Origin: Botryllus schlosseri | Lineage: Eukaryota > Chordata > Ascidiacea > Stolidobranchia > Styelidae | Assembly: GCA_000444245.1 (NCBI GenBank) | Contig: ATSW01009642.1 | Location: 1 to 27,386, forward strand | Reading direction: 5' to 3' | Length of the DNA: 27,386 nucleotides | Part shown: piece after piece, positions 1 to 11,200 of the stretch | Layout of the letters: each line of letters opens with the position of its first letter | Position numbering within the stretch: position 1 is the first letter of the stretch | Position numbers and translations under genes: made by a program | Notes under the pieces: generated by a model | What the model saw: only the letters and a program-made list of their open reading frames with translations | Databases searched by the model: none | Told to the model about the DNA's origin: nothing

Positions 1-118
1 TCATGGACACCACACCAGTGTTACTAATAAGGTCATTGGTCTTACCCGGCCAGGGATCGAACCCACGACCTACCGATCAAGAAGCAGGACTATCTCGTAT
101 AACTATAATCTCCCACCC
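1..118 (-). repeat. tRNA-derived SINE (head), cut by the window edge
   Basis: Read on the minus strand, positions 63 down to 53 give a perfect Pol III B box, GGTTCGATCCC, inside a tRNA-like T arm (GGTCGTGGGTTCGATCCCTGG). The A-box side at about 90-115 is degenerate. The sequence continues past the tRNA-like part to the left edge, as a SINE body would, so this is not a working tRNA gene. The family was not identified, and the tail lies outside the window. Confidence 0.65.
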
Positions 119-160
119 ATAAGCTCATATGTTTGGAATCGCAGATTCGCTACTCATATC

Positions 161-1451
161 TGGAGGTGGTCAGTAACGAAGTACTTCTACTTTTTTAAAG
201 TATTCAAGTAGTTTTCCGCTACTTGGGTACTTACTCAAGTAGATCTGATTTCCGCTACTTTTACTTCTACTTCTACTTCGTAATAGTTTGGGATATACTT
301 ACTTACTTTTCGCTATTTTCAGTTTGTCAAGTAGAAATAGTTTAATCCCCCAACCAGGAAGATAGCCTGAGGAATATCGCGGCTGTTTCCACGGAGTATC
401 AGCATTTAATTTTCATAAAAGTTGAATAAAGCCCAGAATTTTCGTCACGCACAGTGGATGTGGGGTCACCAATATGATTTAACGAGAGCAACGGTGAATA
501 AAATTTAGGTAGCGGGTTCCGTGGCTCCGTTCACGCCGCATTGTCTCCCAAATGAAATATTTCATCACAGTATATATGGCCCATCATAACGTTTGAAACT
601 GATGTTTCGCAATCTAAAATTAACTTATGATATCGTAATCTAGCAGTCCATGGCGTTTTATAATCTGGATAAGTGGATTCTGACCTTTTTTTTAAGCTTT
701 GGACCTGTTTTAGCATAGCACCTTGGAAACTGTCTGGACTGAAGATGAGATGAAATACTACGCCTTCCGCTTTTAGAAGTAGTATTTATATTTCTCTTTC
801 GATTCCCAGTATTGTGCGTTGAGTTGTAATTAGTTTCAGTTCTTTTGTCTGGAGAACCTACGTGTTGAAATATGAAAGCAAGTGTAGTAATGCCTTTAAT
901 TTCCGGAAACGAAGCTACACAATATGGCATTTTTACGGTAGACAATATTTTTTATTAACATTTAATAATCACGCAAGGTGTTTACACCGTATACGATACA
1001 ACTTCTCCGTATCGCTCTTCGACTAAACTACGGGCCTTGTGGGAGGATGCCATACCATGAAATTTTCTAAAACGAACTGTTCGAGTAAACAGAGGATTAG
1101 TATCGCATTTTCATATCAATACTATCATTTCAATCCCACCATGCGGACGAATGCTTATGCTGTCGAAAATTGGATACCTCCTGGTATATATCAATATGAA
1201 TCAAGCTCTGCACCTTGCGCATAGCTCAATTTGCAGCTTTTGAAAATCCATGCGAACGAATTACGATCGTTTTCATAACTACTTACATTACTTTAGAAGA
1301 TTTAAAGTCATTCAATTCTACTAGTAATTTAAGTAGGTTCAGGTTGCTTATGAAAGAAGTACTTCTACTACTTGTATACTTGAGTAGATTTTTTTCGTCG
1401 GTACTTCTACTTCTACTTGAGTAGCTTTCTTGACTACTTTGACCACCTCTA
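161..1451. mobile_element. Non-autonomous hAT element with Tol2-like ends, intact 8-bp target duplication
   Basis: The ends are TGGAGGTGGTCA (161-172) and TGACCACCTCTA (1440-1451), terminal inverted repeats matching at 11 of 12 positions. They are flanked by a perfect 8-bp direct repeat, ctcatatc, at 153-160 and 1452-1459, which is the hAT target-site length. About 180 bp inside the left end and 130 bp inside the right end are packed with repeats of the word AAGTAGAAGTA / TACTTCTACTT, like the subterminal AAGTA repeats of Tol2 (established for that family). The 0.9-kb core shows no recognisable transposase. Two overlapping minus-strand frames near 531-945 look weakly protein-like but match nothing I know. 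A perfect duplication with slightly diverged termini suggests a fairly recent insertion. Confidence 0.85.
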
Positions 1452-1549
1452 CTCATATCTCGTTTTACTCAAGTTTATGGGCGATATGGCAAGATTGGGT
1501 ATTACTCTTAATAATATTTGTTTATATATAGCTCAGTGGTTTTGACATA

Positions 1550-1775
1550 GGGTTACCATAGCCCTCTTGAGTAGCCTTTGTCCTCTTTTTTGACTTTTTT
1601 GAAAGTGTCCTCGGAGGACCCCCAAATGTCCTCTAGTTTGAGAACTTTGGTTAAATACCAACCATCCACAAAGTCGGGAAAAATTTGCCATTTTTTTAAG
1701 ATTTTAGTCCAGTTTTGTAAGTCTGGAAATTTTGAAAAAGTGTCCTCTTTTCAGATTTCCAAAATATGGTAACCC
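1550..1775. mobile_element. Short TIR element (MITE), about 226 bp
   Basis: A perfect 14-bp inverted repeat, ATAGGGTTACCATA (1547-1560) and TATGGTAACCCTAT (1765-1778), bounds it. If the element proper runs GGGTTACC...GGTAACCC, it is flanked by TA on both sides, which would suit a TA target duplication. The heptamer TGTCCTC occurs four times inside. It has no coding capacity. An AGCTCAGTGGTT word just to the left (1530-1541) resembles a Pol III A box, but no B box follows. The superfamily is not settled. Confidence 0.65.
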
Positions 1776-1778
1776 TAT

Positions 1779-2080
1779 ATTATTACATATTGCAAATATA
1801 TCGAAAAAGTGCTCCTCACTTCACTTGGGACTGCGTGAACTTCATCATTCATTCATCATCAATCATTTCATCATGGTCCGTGCAGTAATAACTTGGCTAT
1901 ATCTGGTGATTTGATATCTGTCTCAGCAAGTTTTTAAAGCGTTGTGACCACCACTAAAGCGAATTTATGGTTCGACATTTCTCTTGTATGTTGTGATGAT
2001 TGAGGTATTGATAGTCATTCTACTGGTTTCGATATTCTGTACTGGGTAATAGGACTAGGACGTTACATATGTTTGCGGCG
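1779..2080. other. Unannotated spacer
   Basis: No convincing reading frame, RNA or repeat boundary was seen. The left part follows directly on the small TIR element. Confidence 0.4.
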
Positions 2081-2562
2081 TATATACGATTACGTATACA
2101 CAAGATCGGTGCATTGCATGCCCATTGCCCATGATGCACAAATATGCCGCTGGACATGGGGAGGTGCAGAAGTAGCCTTGTAAGGGCCTTCTAAGTCTTA
2201 GACCACCCTATCACGGACATGCTGAGCGGCGAGCATGGAAGCCACGGATATCAGTTTTACGACCGATCAGTTTACCTACCACCAGTCACGGCGACAAAAA
2301 AAGCCCAGAAAAAAGACCCGATAAAGAGAGAAAACGAGCAAGGAACAACTTCTAAAAAGAACCGACGAAGAAAGCATAGCATCGAAGAACTGTGACGTCG
2401 GGAACTAGGTCGAGGTGATGCCAGTTTACGTGACTCGAACTAATTGGTCCTTCGGCATCCCCCTATCTGTTCGTTACATCGCATTGTGTGTCTTGTATAT
2501 CGTATTGTGTGTCTTGGGCAGATGAAAATATAATCCGACCATTGATTGATTGATTGATTTTA
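2081..2562 (+). mobile_element. Probable 3' end of a non-LTR retrotransposon or LINE-tailed SINE
   Basis: The stretch ends in a short tandem tail, ATTGATTGATTGATTGATT (about 2542-2560). Just before it lie GGGCAGATGAAAATATAAT and a near-duplicate pair of CGNATTGTGTGTCTTG words (about 2479-2515). LINE 3' regions of the CR1/L2/I type commonly end in such microsatellite tails. No reading frame survives upstream, so the family and the 5' limit are guesses. Confidence 0.4.
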
Positions 2563-2739
2563 CTGATTTACCGACCAGGTCTACGAAGGATTGCTGAAGC
2601 AGGGTGCTCCATCATCACGCTATCTTTGCCCCGTTGTCGGGATAGGGTATAACTATATAAATTATAGGTTCTTATATAGTTTATAAGCAGTTAGGCATGC
2701 GTGTTGCATGTATAACAGTGATGAGCTTCGTACGGAGTC

Positions 2740-2940
2740 GGATTGGGTTAGGAATTTTGAGAGATTCGGATTCTATTGCAAATTTTGTTTCGGATATTTC
2801 TGATCGGACGTGATGTTTGATTTCAAGTCAAAAGAGAAAATCGTCCTGTCAACCAGGGCTTTGGAGCAGTCGTAAATTTTAAACTCATGCTCCAGTTCCG
2901 GATCCGACTCTGGTTCGGTTGTAGCCGTCGCAAGGAACCA
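2740..2940. mobile_element. Decayed hAT-like debris with GGAGTCGGA words
   Basis: GGAGTCGGATTGG and GAGATTCGGATTC near 2735-2772 face TCCGGATCCGACTCTGG near 2898-2914 in inverse sense. GGAGTCGGA-type words are typical subterminal repeats of one widespread hAT group. No clean terminus or target duplication can be defined. Confidence 0.25.
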
Positions 2941-3235
2941 TCATTTTGTGGGCGTATGCAAAGTCCTGTGACGTAATAATTACTTCGTGTCGGCTATCGA
3001 TGACGTCATATCCGCACGAGAACGCAATTTACTCCATGCCTTTGCATGTACTGTACTGTACAATTGTGTATTGTACACATGATACAGCGCTAAAACAGTG
3101 ATGTGTCGTTTCAATACCGGTATTGCGCTCGGTATTATCACACCATACAGTCCAATTTATTCTTGAAATGACCAGTGCGATTTGTTCAGATGTACTGCAG
3201 AAATGATCGCATGTCGCGACCTTATTAGCAGATAT

Positions 3236-3430
3236 TCACTTTTTACGCAATATACCCAATGGCTTTAAATTCGATATTGGTGCGCTCGTGACCAGAGTTC
3301 GTCTCAGTCCGTCGTCGATCAAGTTTAGTGGAGGTTCCCCTTCAAACGAATCAAATAAACTCGAAATGACTGCCACTGACAATCTGCTGGTGCAGTGGTG
3401 CATCAATATTTGAGAACTTAATTCGACGTC
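3236..3430 (-). CDS. Possible terminal exon, protein not recognised
   Basis: On the minus strand an open frame ends in a stop at 3236-3238 and reads plausibly as protein over its last 40 or so residues (for example FEGEPPLNLIDDGL and PISNLKPLGILRKK). A usable acceptor (CACCAG, about 3387-3392) precedes it on that strand. No upstream exon was found and the family is unknown. It may be chance or part of a decayed element. Confidence 0.2.
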   Translation of the reverse strand, partial: DVELSSQILMHHCTSRLSVAVISSLFDSFEGEPPLNLIDDGLRRTLVTSAPISNLKPLGILRKK

Positions 3431-3945
3431 GTGCACTGTACACAGTGTACAAGTCAGAAACCAATTATACTGCAAGCTCGCCAGTGACATTGCGCGGAAA
3501 TTCAGGAATACGAGTGTATCAAGCAGACAAGAATGAATACACAAAAGTAATGATTAGAAATGGGAAATCGCGCATCCAATCACTAATTGCCCATTATATT
3601 CAACACCAGTGCAGAGTTCGGACACCGCATTGTCTAGCTCGCATCGCGGCAGTCGTAGGGCTATGCGAACTATAATAGCGATATGGGTTGCTTCTGCTTC
3701 AATGCATTTCCTTATTTACGTTCGCAAATCGTTACTGGAGTAAACGATCGTGCGCTTGAATAAATTTCAATTCTTAGGCAAAAACGACAACACACTATCC
3801 AATTTGGCGCGACAATTAAAAAACTATCAACGAAGAACGTGCATTTGCTCGTCCAATTCAGAAAAGAGTCAATGTTTCTCGGCGTGCGGCATGCGCGCCT
3901 CTATCAACATGCGCTTGCGCAGCAATGTTATGGTTATATCCATAT

Positions 3946-3988
3946 AGCGTCGCCGGGGCCTACGATATTCGTAGGGCCCGGCGTCGCT
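3946..3988. repeat. Strong GC-rich hairpin
   Basis: Two 20-base arms, AGCGTCGCCGGGGCCTACGA (3946-3965) and TCGTAGGGCCCGGCGTCGCT (3969-3988), are reverse complements at 18 of 20 positions with a 3-base loop (tat). The stem is far richer in GC than its surroundings. It could be the folded remnant of a tiny palindromic transposon or an RNA hairpin. No neighbouring gene explains it. Confidence 0.7.
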
Positions 3989-4145
3989 TATATATTCGTC
4001 TCAATACTAATTAGATTGCTCATATCACATAAGCATCAATCCCGTTTTGTGACATGCATATTGCATATAGTTTTCATTATCTTTCGAACCACACAATTGG
4101 CCATCGGTGTTGTGCTGATTACCAATTTGAGCGTATATCTATAAT

Positions 4146-4265
4146 TAGGGCTGGGCAAAATGATTCGAGTACTCGAATCTGAATCGAGTATTAATTTTTA
4201 ATGATACGATGAGTCAAGTAGTGAAAGATTATTTTTTCGAGTACTGAAATTATACGCTCCACGCA
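4146..4265 (+). mobile_element. One end of a hAT-like element
   Basis: TAGGGCTGGGCAAAATGATT has the look of a hAT terminus and is followed by a perfect 16-bp palindrome ATTCGAGTACTCGAAT (4163-4178) and further TCGAGTA words. No matching inverse end is visible downstream. The other half may have been lost or displaced when the LINE piece beginning near 4500 arrived. Confidence 0.4.
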
Positions 4266-4499
4266 ACTGAAAGGTAATTTATTAACGAGAATTATAGTTT
4301 CGATACTATTTCCCAATAAGAAAGCCTTGGAACCTTGATTGGCCGTGTCGCAGCATACGATACGAGACATAGTACAAAGCTATCAACGTTACTGGAAATA
4401 ACATATTTCTGAAATCATGATCATTCCGCAACATCGCCAACAAGTGCATGCAATGAAATCGGAATATGGTCGAAAAAATACCAAAGTAGGCCTATCGTT

Positions 4500-5838
4500 A
4501 AAATGTGACGGATAAGTGACCACTATTATATCGGCTGCATATTATCTCAACAACGCATACCTGCTGAATCTCATCACTTCAGCAGACACCCTGAATCCGT
4601 TGACGAAGATGCCCTCAACGAGGCCTCTTTCAATCTCTTTCATCCGTCTACTCTCCCACACATCACCAAAAGCAACTTTGACGATCAATTTGGGGAGTTC
4701 ATGTTCACCATCAAAGGGCTGATAGATAAATTTGCACCTCTTCAACGCATCTCAAGAAGTCGTCGAAAATTGAACAGGGTACCATGGATGTCTTCAAAGT
4801 TGGTGCAACTGATCCGAAAACGTAACCGGTGGCATCACAGACTCGATACCAAGGACACCTCACAAGACGAACGAGAAAGATTTCGACGCTTCAGAAATCT
4901 CATCTCCCATCATATCTCCAAGGCAAAAGCGAAAGCTAACGCGAAATTCTTCAACAAACATAAGAAGGACACTCGAAAAACCTGGTCAAGAATTAAATTG
5001 CTCTTGCACCAGAAAAAACGCCCCATGCCTGTCTCGCAAATCACGAACTCGAGTACCGGGGACAATCTGACAGATCCTGCGGCCATCTCAAATTACTTCA
5101 ATGAATATTTTTGCAATGTAGGGCCTAATATCGCCTCATCTATTTCTAAACCTGCGTCGGCCAGGCCTGAGGTTAAATCAGTATCCCAATCCATCATGCT
5201 CGAGCCAGCAACTTCCGCGGAAGTGGTACTTGCCATACATGAACTTAAATCTAACAAGGCAGTTGGATATGATCTAATTCCAGCCTGGTTTTTAAAACTG
5301 ATTAGCCTACACATCGGTCATCTCATTGCCCATTTTTTCAATTTCATGATAGAAAATGGTGTCTACCCGAATTATCTGAAAACTGCCAGAGTTGTCCCGG
5401 TTTACAAAGCCGGAGATAGANCTAATATGTCACCAACTATACCGACCTATATCTGTCCTACCGTGTATTGGAATTGTGTTCGAAAAATTGCTCCTCTTCC
5501 GCCTATCTTCGTTTCTCGCCAAGATTTCTATTATTTCTCCTCAACAATTCGGCTTCCGCAAAAAGCATCAAACCTCGCATGCCCTGCTAACAGTGGCTGA
5601 ACAGTACTATGACATCTTGGAGAAACGAAATGTGGGATGTAATATTTTTCTTGATCTAAAAAAGGCGGCGTCGATCACAGTATTCTTCTTTCGAAATTGG
5701 TACGCTACGGGTTCCGGGGTCCACAACTAGATCTCATGAAAAGCTACCTCACTGGGAGATATCAAATGGGTTCGATATCCAACACTTTGTCCTCCCCCCA
5801 CCTTGTTACCTGTGGTGTTCCGCAAGGNTCTGTTCTGT
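4500..5838 (+). mobile_element. LINE fragment (CR1/Jockey-like): end of endonuclease plus part of reverse transcriptase
   Basis: The reading frame starts inside the last APE-endonuclease motif (SDHYY, from 4515) and runs without interruption to about 5421 through a basic linker and the first reverse-transcriptase blocks (LKSNKAVGYDLIPAWFLK, LKTARVVPVYKAGDR). It shifts frame near the N at 5421, continues with YRPISVLP, QFGFRKKHQTSHALL and FLDLKKA, then shifts again around 5668, where a few residues of the usual FDTVDH motif are missing. It resumes with VDHSILLSKLVRYGFRG and LVTCGVPQ. The similarity stops right after that block (5838). The catalytic FADD/YADD box and everything 3' of it are absent, so the copy is dead and truncated at both ends. 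Assignment to the CR1/Jockey group rests on these motifs. A closer clade was not resolved. Confidence 0.88.
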
Positions 5839-5894
5839 ATTTCAAGACTATATACGGCGTATTACTATGTTTGAGTACGGATTTCACGTATTAA

Positions 5895-6550
5895 AAACCC
5901 GGAGATGTTGCAGTTCGTGTTTGGAAAGGCACTGAAAACTGGCGCTCCTATGAATTACGGACACGCATCAATTGGTATAAATCGCAAATTTTCATGGGAA
6001 TTCAGAAGTGGAGCTAGACTCGTTGCTCGCGTATTCATCTCAATTTAGACAAGAAAAAAACCAATGGGCAGACATATCTATCAATTTCATGGTATTGTTT
6101 CTATATATTTTTTATAATTACATTTGAAGAGATTCGGCTATCCCTTACTAGCGTCCCCTTGCCGAGCGTTATTGTGGTAACCATGAGTTTCAGGTTTCAC
6201 GAAATCGCAATTACTAACAGTGACTTTCTGCAGTTTCGATTATACTAAGGAAGTAACCGGCGTTCCGAACTTAGACTTCGTTCTCAAGAAAAGTCGAAAC
6301 GAGTTTTTAGCTTTTCTTCCGATTGAATTTACCACATTAATATTGCTTCCATCAATCCAAGTTATAATTCTCACTAATTATGACTTGATGACCTAATGGT
6401 CGTATCGTATCGCTTGTCACCATTTCACCAGATTATTTTCTGTCATTTTGGAAATACATGCAGATAATCCTATAAGGTGCGCAGTCACGAAAAGTTTGAG
6501 AACCCTTATTGCTATATACGGTCATTGACATATGTTATAATATGGGCATA
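5895..6550. other. Unannotated AT-rich spacer
   Basis: No gene seen. AAAAGTTTGAGAACCCTTA at about 6490-6508 resembles a hAT terminus and may mark the edge of the element whose transposase remnant follows. Confidence 0.35.
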
Positions 6551-6553
6551 ATC

Positions 6554-6660
6554 GCTACTGTTGAACGTTCTTTCTTCATTCTTGGCAAGCGACTAGTAAG
6601 GACAAACACTTTCTACCCGAGAATGTAGGAAAGTATCTGTCGTGGCACTACAACAAATTT
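6554..6660 (+). pseudogene. hAT transposase, C-terminal dimerisation domain remnant
   Basis: One frame from 6554 reads ATVERSFFILGKRLVR and a second from 6619 reads ENVGKYLSWHYNKF. Together they match the typical hAT C-terminal pattern (VERxFSxLgklLxxxR...sPENVxkyLxlhyN). At least one frameshift separates the two parts, and no upstream catalytic or BED-finger part was found, so this is a short dead remnant. The right-end-like debris at 7053-7117 may belong to the same element. Confidence 0.6.
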
Positions 6661-7052
6661 TATTTATTTCCACCATAATACGTGATGTAACTACTGGAAT
6701 TCTTCTAGGGCCAGATTTCGTTAAAAAAAGTTTTTCATGAGAAAATTTGTCAGTTTTTTTTAATTAAAAAAAGTTATTTCGGGCCGAACTACTTCGTAAG
6801 GATTGACAGTTCGAACCAGAAATGAAAATAAGTATTACAATTCTAACATTATGTGGGAAACACCCAATTTGCATTTGCATATGGTCAAAATTAAGCTTTT
6901 TAAGGTAAAAAAAGTGTTTAAATTTTGATTTTTCAGGTCAAAATCTTCCGTTTTTAGGTCAAAAAAATTGACCTAGGTATAACCTTCTTTAGAACTTAAT
7001 ACGCTATTTCATATCATTATTTGAAATACTGAAACGTTAGTAAGTAGAGCCA

Positions 7053-7117
7053 CTGACGAGGTGCCGCAAGCTATGTATTTCTTTGATAGGGTGACGCAAA
7101 GTTGAAAATGTTTAATG
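7053..7117 (+). mobile_element. hAT right-end debris
   Basis: GGTGCCGCAAGC and GGGTGACGCAAAGTTGAAAA are spaced as in the right ends of a common hAT group (ggtgccgcgagc...gccgcaaagttgaaaa). The final AACCACTG-type terminus is missing. The sequence is interrupted at 7118, exactly where another hAT terminus begins. Confidence 0.4.
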
Positions 7118-7430
7118 CAGGGGTCCCAAACTCATATTTACTAGAGGGCGAATTTTCTAGTTTTGATGACACCGCGGGCCGCATCATTAACAATAGGGGT
7201 ATAAAATGTATTTCCAAAAAGGCAAGTACGCCGTATTTGACCGGACGTTGTAGAATGACATTCCACCTACACCTACACCCGTGATAAAAATATGATCTAT
7301 TGTGTAACAATTCACGCCCGGCACGAAAAAATCACAGTTTTATGTATTTGAATGAAATTGTATTTGCACTTGCTTTCGACGCGGGACTCAGAAAATGCTG
7401 TCGCGGGCGCGTGTTTGAGACACCATCCGC
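7118..7430 (+). mobile_element. hAT-like non-autonomous element, decayed right end
   Basis: The left end CAGGGGTCCCAAACTC with nearby GCGGGCCGC is a classic hAT terminus. An inverse partner, GTGTTTGAGACACC (about 7410-7423), sits after GTCGCGGGCGC. No convincing 8-bp duplication could be paired, so the right limit is approximate and the copy looks old. It has no coding capacity. Confidence 0.55.
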
Positions 7431-8250
7431 AGGGTTAGAGCGACCGTATTAGCATATTAGGCACACTTCAAAGATCATAGTTGACACTTGACAGTACGAT
7501 CTCTTCACATTAACACGAAATGCATGGTATGAAGTTCTCAGAAAATCTATTATGGTCTAACACAGCGTATGTATTTACTGTCCATTTAATGTAACACGTA
7601 CGTGTGCTGGTATTTAAAATAAAAAGTTAAAGCCTCGCCTAGGATATTGATCAATATGTCGTATAGCTTTCGTTCATGATGCCGCCCTAATTAGACTATC
7701 GCTTTATAACAATACTGCCTTCAAATGAATACAGCGACATCCATTGTTGATAAAGCGACATCTGCCAATGACCTTTGTCATGACAAATGGTTGAGTTAAG
7801 AATGCTTTCTCAAAGCTAATTAAATGCAACCGCGTTTTCTGTTGATTGTATTTGCTTTGATAACGTGACTCGGTCTGATTCATTTGCTCGACTGCTTTCA
7901 GTAAGAGGATCTAGTTTGGATGGGCAGTGGGTCTTCGTAAGCAGAGGCCGTGTTTTCGATGTGTGAGGTAGCGATTTAGAGCCAATGCCTGGAGTGTACA
8001 TTTTACTGCCTGTGACAGTACTTGGAGTTAGGTTTAGTTAGGAATAAAAACGTAAATCCTAGGACTGCGCGTCGAAATTGTGTACGGTGGGTGATATGGT
8101 GAGAACAAATTACGTGCTCTAGTTGGAAGTATATAACATGCGTATGGCATATGGTGTTTGCAGAGGTCTTACTGCGAAGGAAAAGTCTCTCAAACGCTGC
8201 ATGACAGCATTCTTTTTTTCGGAGAGAAGCCAATAGCTTCGAAAATATCA
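7431..8250. other. Upstream region of the cyclin gene
   Basis: No repeat with clear ends and no exon was found. A perfect 12-bp palindrome TTGTCATGACAA and a TATATAA word (about 8129-8135, some 120 bp before the proposed ATG) are the only visible candidates for control sequence. Both are weak. Confidence 0.3.
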
Positions 8251-11200
8251 ATGGCGAAGTCATTAGGTGAGTTAGGAAAGGGCATCTTCATTGCAAATGG
8301 TAATCTCATGTGGATTTCGTTTTAGCGAATGATCGATCGGAATCGAAGCAGCCATCCCGGTGCGATGATGATACGGGTCTAAATATTACTCGCGAGGTTT
8401 TGAGTAAGGCCGATGCACACGGTTTGAACAAGCCAACTTTGAAAGGCAGCCAACGTGTAAGAGTGGAGACCAAAGTTACGTACGCAAATCAGGCTTCTGG
8501 GGTCTCGAATGAGTTCTGCGAAAACGCAGAAGGTCCGCTCGCGATGAGTGTATGTACTGTGGTGGAAAATTGGGTCCCTCCTTTTGTTAGAGATGGGTGC
8601 TGTCAATGTGGACAACATAACACCCTTAACGAAAGATGGTCCGTGGATGAAGGAGATGGTGATAACAACAACAACAACAACCTCTGCGTGGCAAACTGTT
8701 CATCAATGGTGTCAGACGCTACTGTTGAAAGTACCATTGCGTTGGACGAAAGTTGCGACAGTCCGAGTTCGGATAGTGACACTAGCACGAGTGGCAGTAG
8801 CGCTAGTAGTGCTGAAGAGGATAGCAGTGATGAAACGATCGAGTACCGTGATCAGAATTCTGCTGGTGTCGAGAGTGAAACTGACAGTGAGTCTTCTGGT
8901 CGGTCATCAGAAACGGAGACTTCTGACAGTAGCAAGAGCACGACTTCTAGCAGCCGATCCGATTCCTCCATCGATGAGATACTAGAGGAAGCGATGGTGA
9001 AATGTAGTACAGATAACGAAGACAACCGATATCCCTTGGATGGAAAAACATCAAACGTACCCCGCCCTCATCTGGCAACTGACGCTGCTGGTTCCGAACC
9101 GCGAGGTTGCGCAAGAAAACTTACAAGAGAAGGTATTTCTGCGCTGGCCCGTGATGACTGTGATCTGTCCCAACGTGAAAGTATCGTTACAGGTGATCCG
9201 CGCACAGCTAGGAATGGGGAGTCTGTGGAACACGGTCTTCCGTTTGAACTCCACCCTAATCAGGATTACGACCATGTCGAATACTATCACATAATGCGAC
9301 GCAAAGAACTGCTGTCGCGACCTGAACGCTGTATGGAGAAACACCCAGAGGTAAATGTGTAAGGGCGGGTCGAGGTAGTTCATCAGTGTGATGCACTGCA
9401 CAGATGCACAACTGCGTCTAATCACCGTTATAAAAATCAGATATGAATTTCAATGACTTGTCGACCGGTACCGAGGTAAAAGCATGCCCATTGTTCAAGT
9501 TTCCTGAGCCACGACCAATGATGTATAAGTTCGCTTTATTCTATGTCAGTCGCTTCTTAGTGATATTTGCATTTACAAAAATCAACACAAGACTTCGATA
9601 CAATGAAAAAATGGTGTCTAAACGACCTGGAGTAGTGTTTTAATCGGACACCCACCTTGGCCTAGCTAGAGCATGTAAAGAAGAGGCACGCACTCCGAAT
9701 GAAAAGTAATGGAAAATTACATAAAATGGCAAGCAATGAAAATGAATGTGTATCGAAACTACTATGCATTTTTTACAGCTTTCCGAGGGCATGCGTAAAA
9801 TCCTGGTAGAATGGCTGAAGAGAGTCGCCCATCACTATAAGCTGGGCTGTCAAAGTCTACATCTGTCGGTTAACATTTTGGACAGGTACCTGGAACGTGA
9901 AGAAGGTATATGCAGGCGAAACTACCAACTCGTTGGGGTAACAAGTTTGCTTTTAGCCACAAAGCAGGTGGGTATGAGAAAATCACTCTGATGATCTTAA
10001 CATCAAGTTCCCAAAATATTTCAGATCGAAGTAGATATACCGACAGTTCACACTTGCGTCATGCTGTGCCGAAGCTTGTACACAAGAACGCATCTGCTGT
10101 CTGTTGAGCGGGGTATTTTGCGGAAACTTCGTTTCGAACTGAACGTGCCGACCTCGCATGACTTTCTGGAATACTACATCGTGCACGGAAATATCGCAGG
10201 CATTTCAGTGTTTCGGGACGAATCGGGTTGTGTCGCTTCTAATCAATATAGCAATGCGAAGGTTTTAAGGTAAGATGAAGGATAAATGCCCAGTTGTGCG
10301 AGAATTCACTTTCAATCTCGAATAAATATGAATATTGATATTTCCTGCTGGCAGATCGATTCCAATCGTACGTATTACCGTTTCGGCGCCAATGCGTATT
10401 CGCGAGGAAATGTAATTACATTCGTTCGGTTTGTTTGAATATGATACGGATTTACGAATGCCTTAATACCAGTTGATCGACTTGTATCTAATATATTCTA
10501 ATAATATATCCAATAATGCCAATAATCTTGAGAGATAAATGAGCCGGATGATGGAACAGATGTGCTTCCTTTGAAGATTATATATGCAATATACATCGAC
10601 ATGAATGATGTCTTACACTGTGATTTATAACTGCATTCATTTCCCTTTATACCTGAAATCGCGGGAGTTCGCCAGTAGGACAATGTTAGTGGCTTCTAAA
10701 TATTTTGAGGTCGTAAAGTGACGAATTGACAATGAGAACAGTACCACCATCCGCAGGAGAGAGTCCGACTAATCTGCTATGCCTGTATTGAAATAACACT
10801 GTAATACTCCGATGCCCAGCTGTAAGACATGAAGGGGTGCATATATATATTCGTGGATAGGACATTCGAAAGTATTATTTGGTGTGTATTCTCACATTTT
10901 CTCCTATTATTCGCCCTATTGTCCTCACTTGATATATTTCCATAGTTCCACAGCGCCCCCTATAATGATTCCGTTCTTTCAGCAAAGTACTATGCTTGGC
11001 GCGGGAACTTCTCGATATCGGCATCGCAGATTACAACTTCAGTCAATACCTGCCTTCCGTTGCGGCCGAGGCTTCCCTTTGCATCATACAGGATTTGCTG
11101 CAGCTAACGTATCTGTCCCGACAGTTGAAACCCGCAATTTCCAGGTAAGATTTTCATTGGTAGTCGAAGCCACCAGCGTTGGTACTCAAGTAGAAGTAGA

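Noticed and set aside
531-945. Protein-coding gene on the minus strand inside the 161-1451 hAT element
   Set aside because: Two overlapping short frames with no recognisable domain; they could be a remnant of captured sequence but cannot be supported as a gene.
3750-4144. Two overlapping plus-strand frames (65 and 101 residues)
   Set aside because: They read through the palindromic hairpin, lack motifs and have no splice context.
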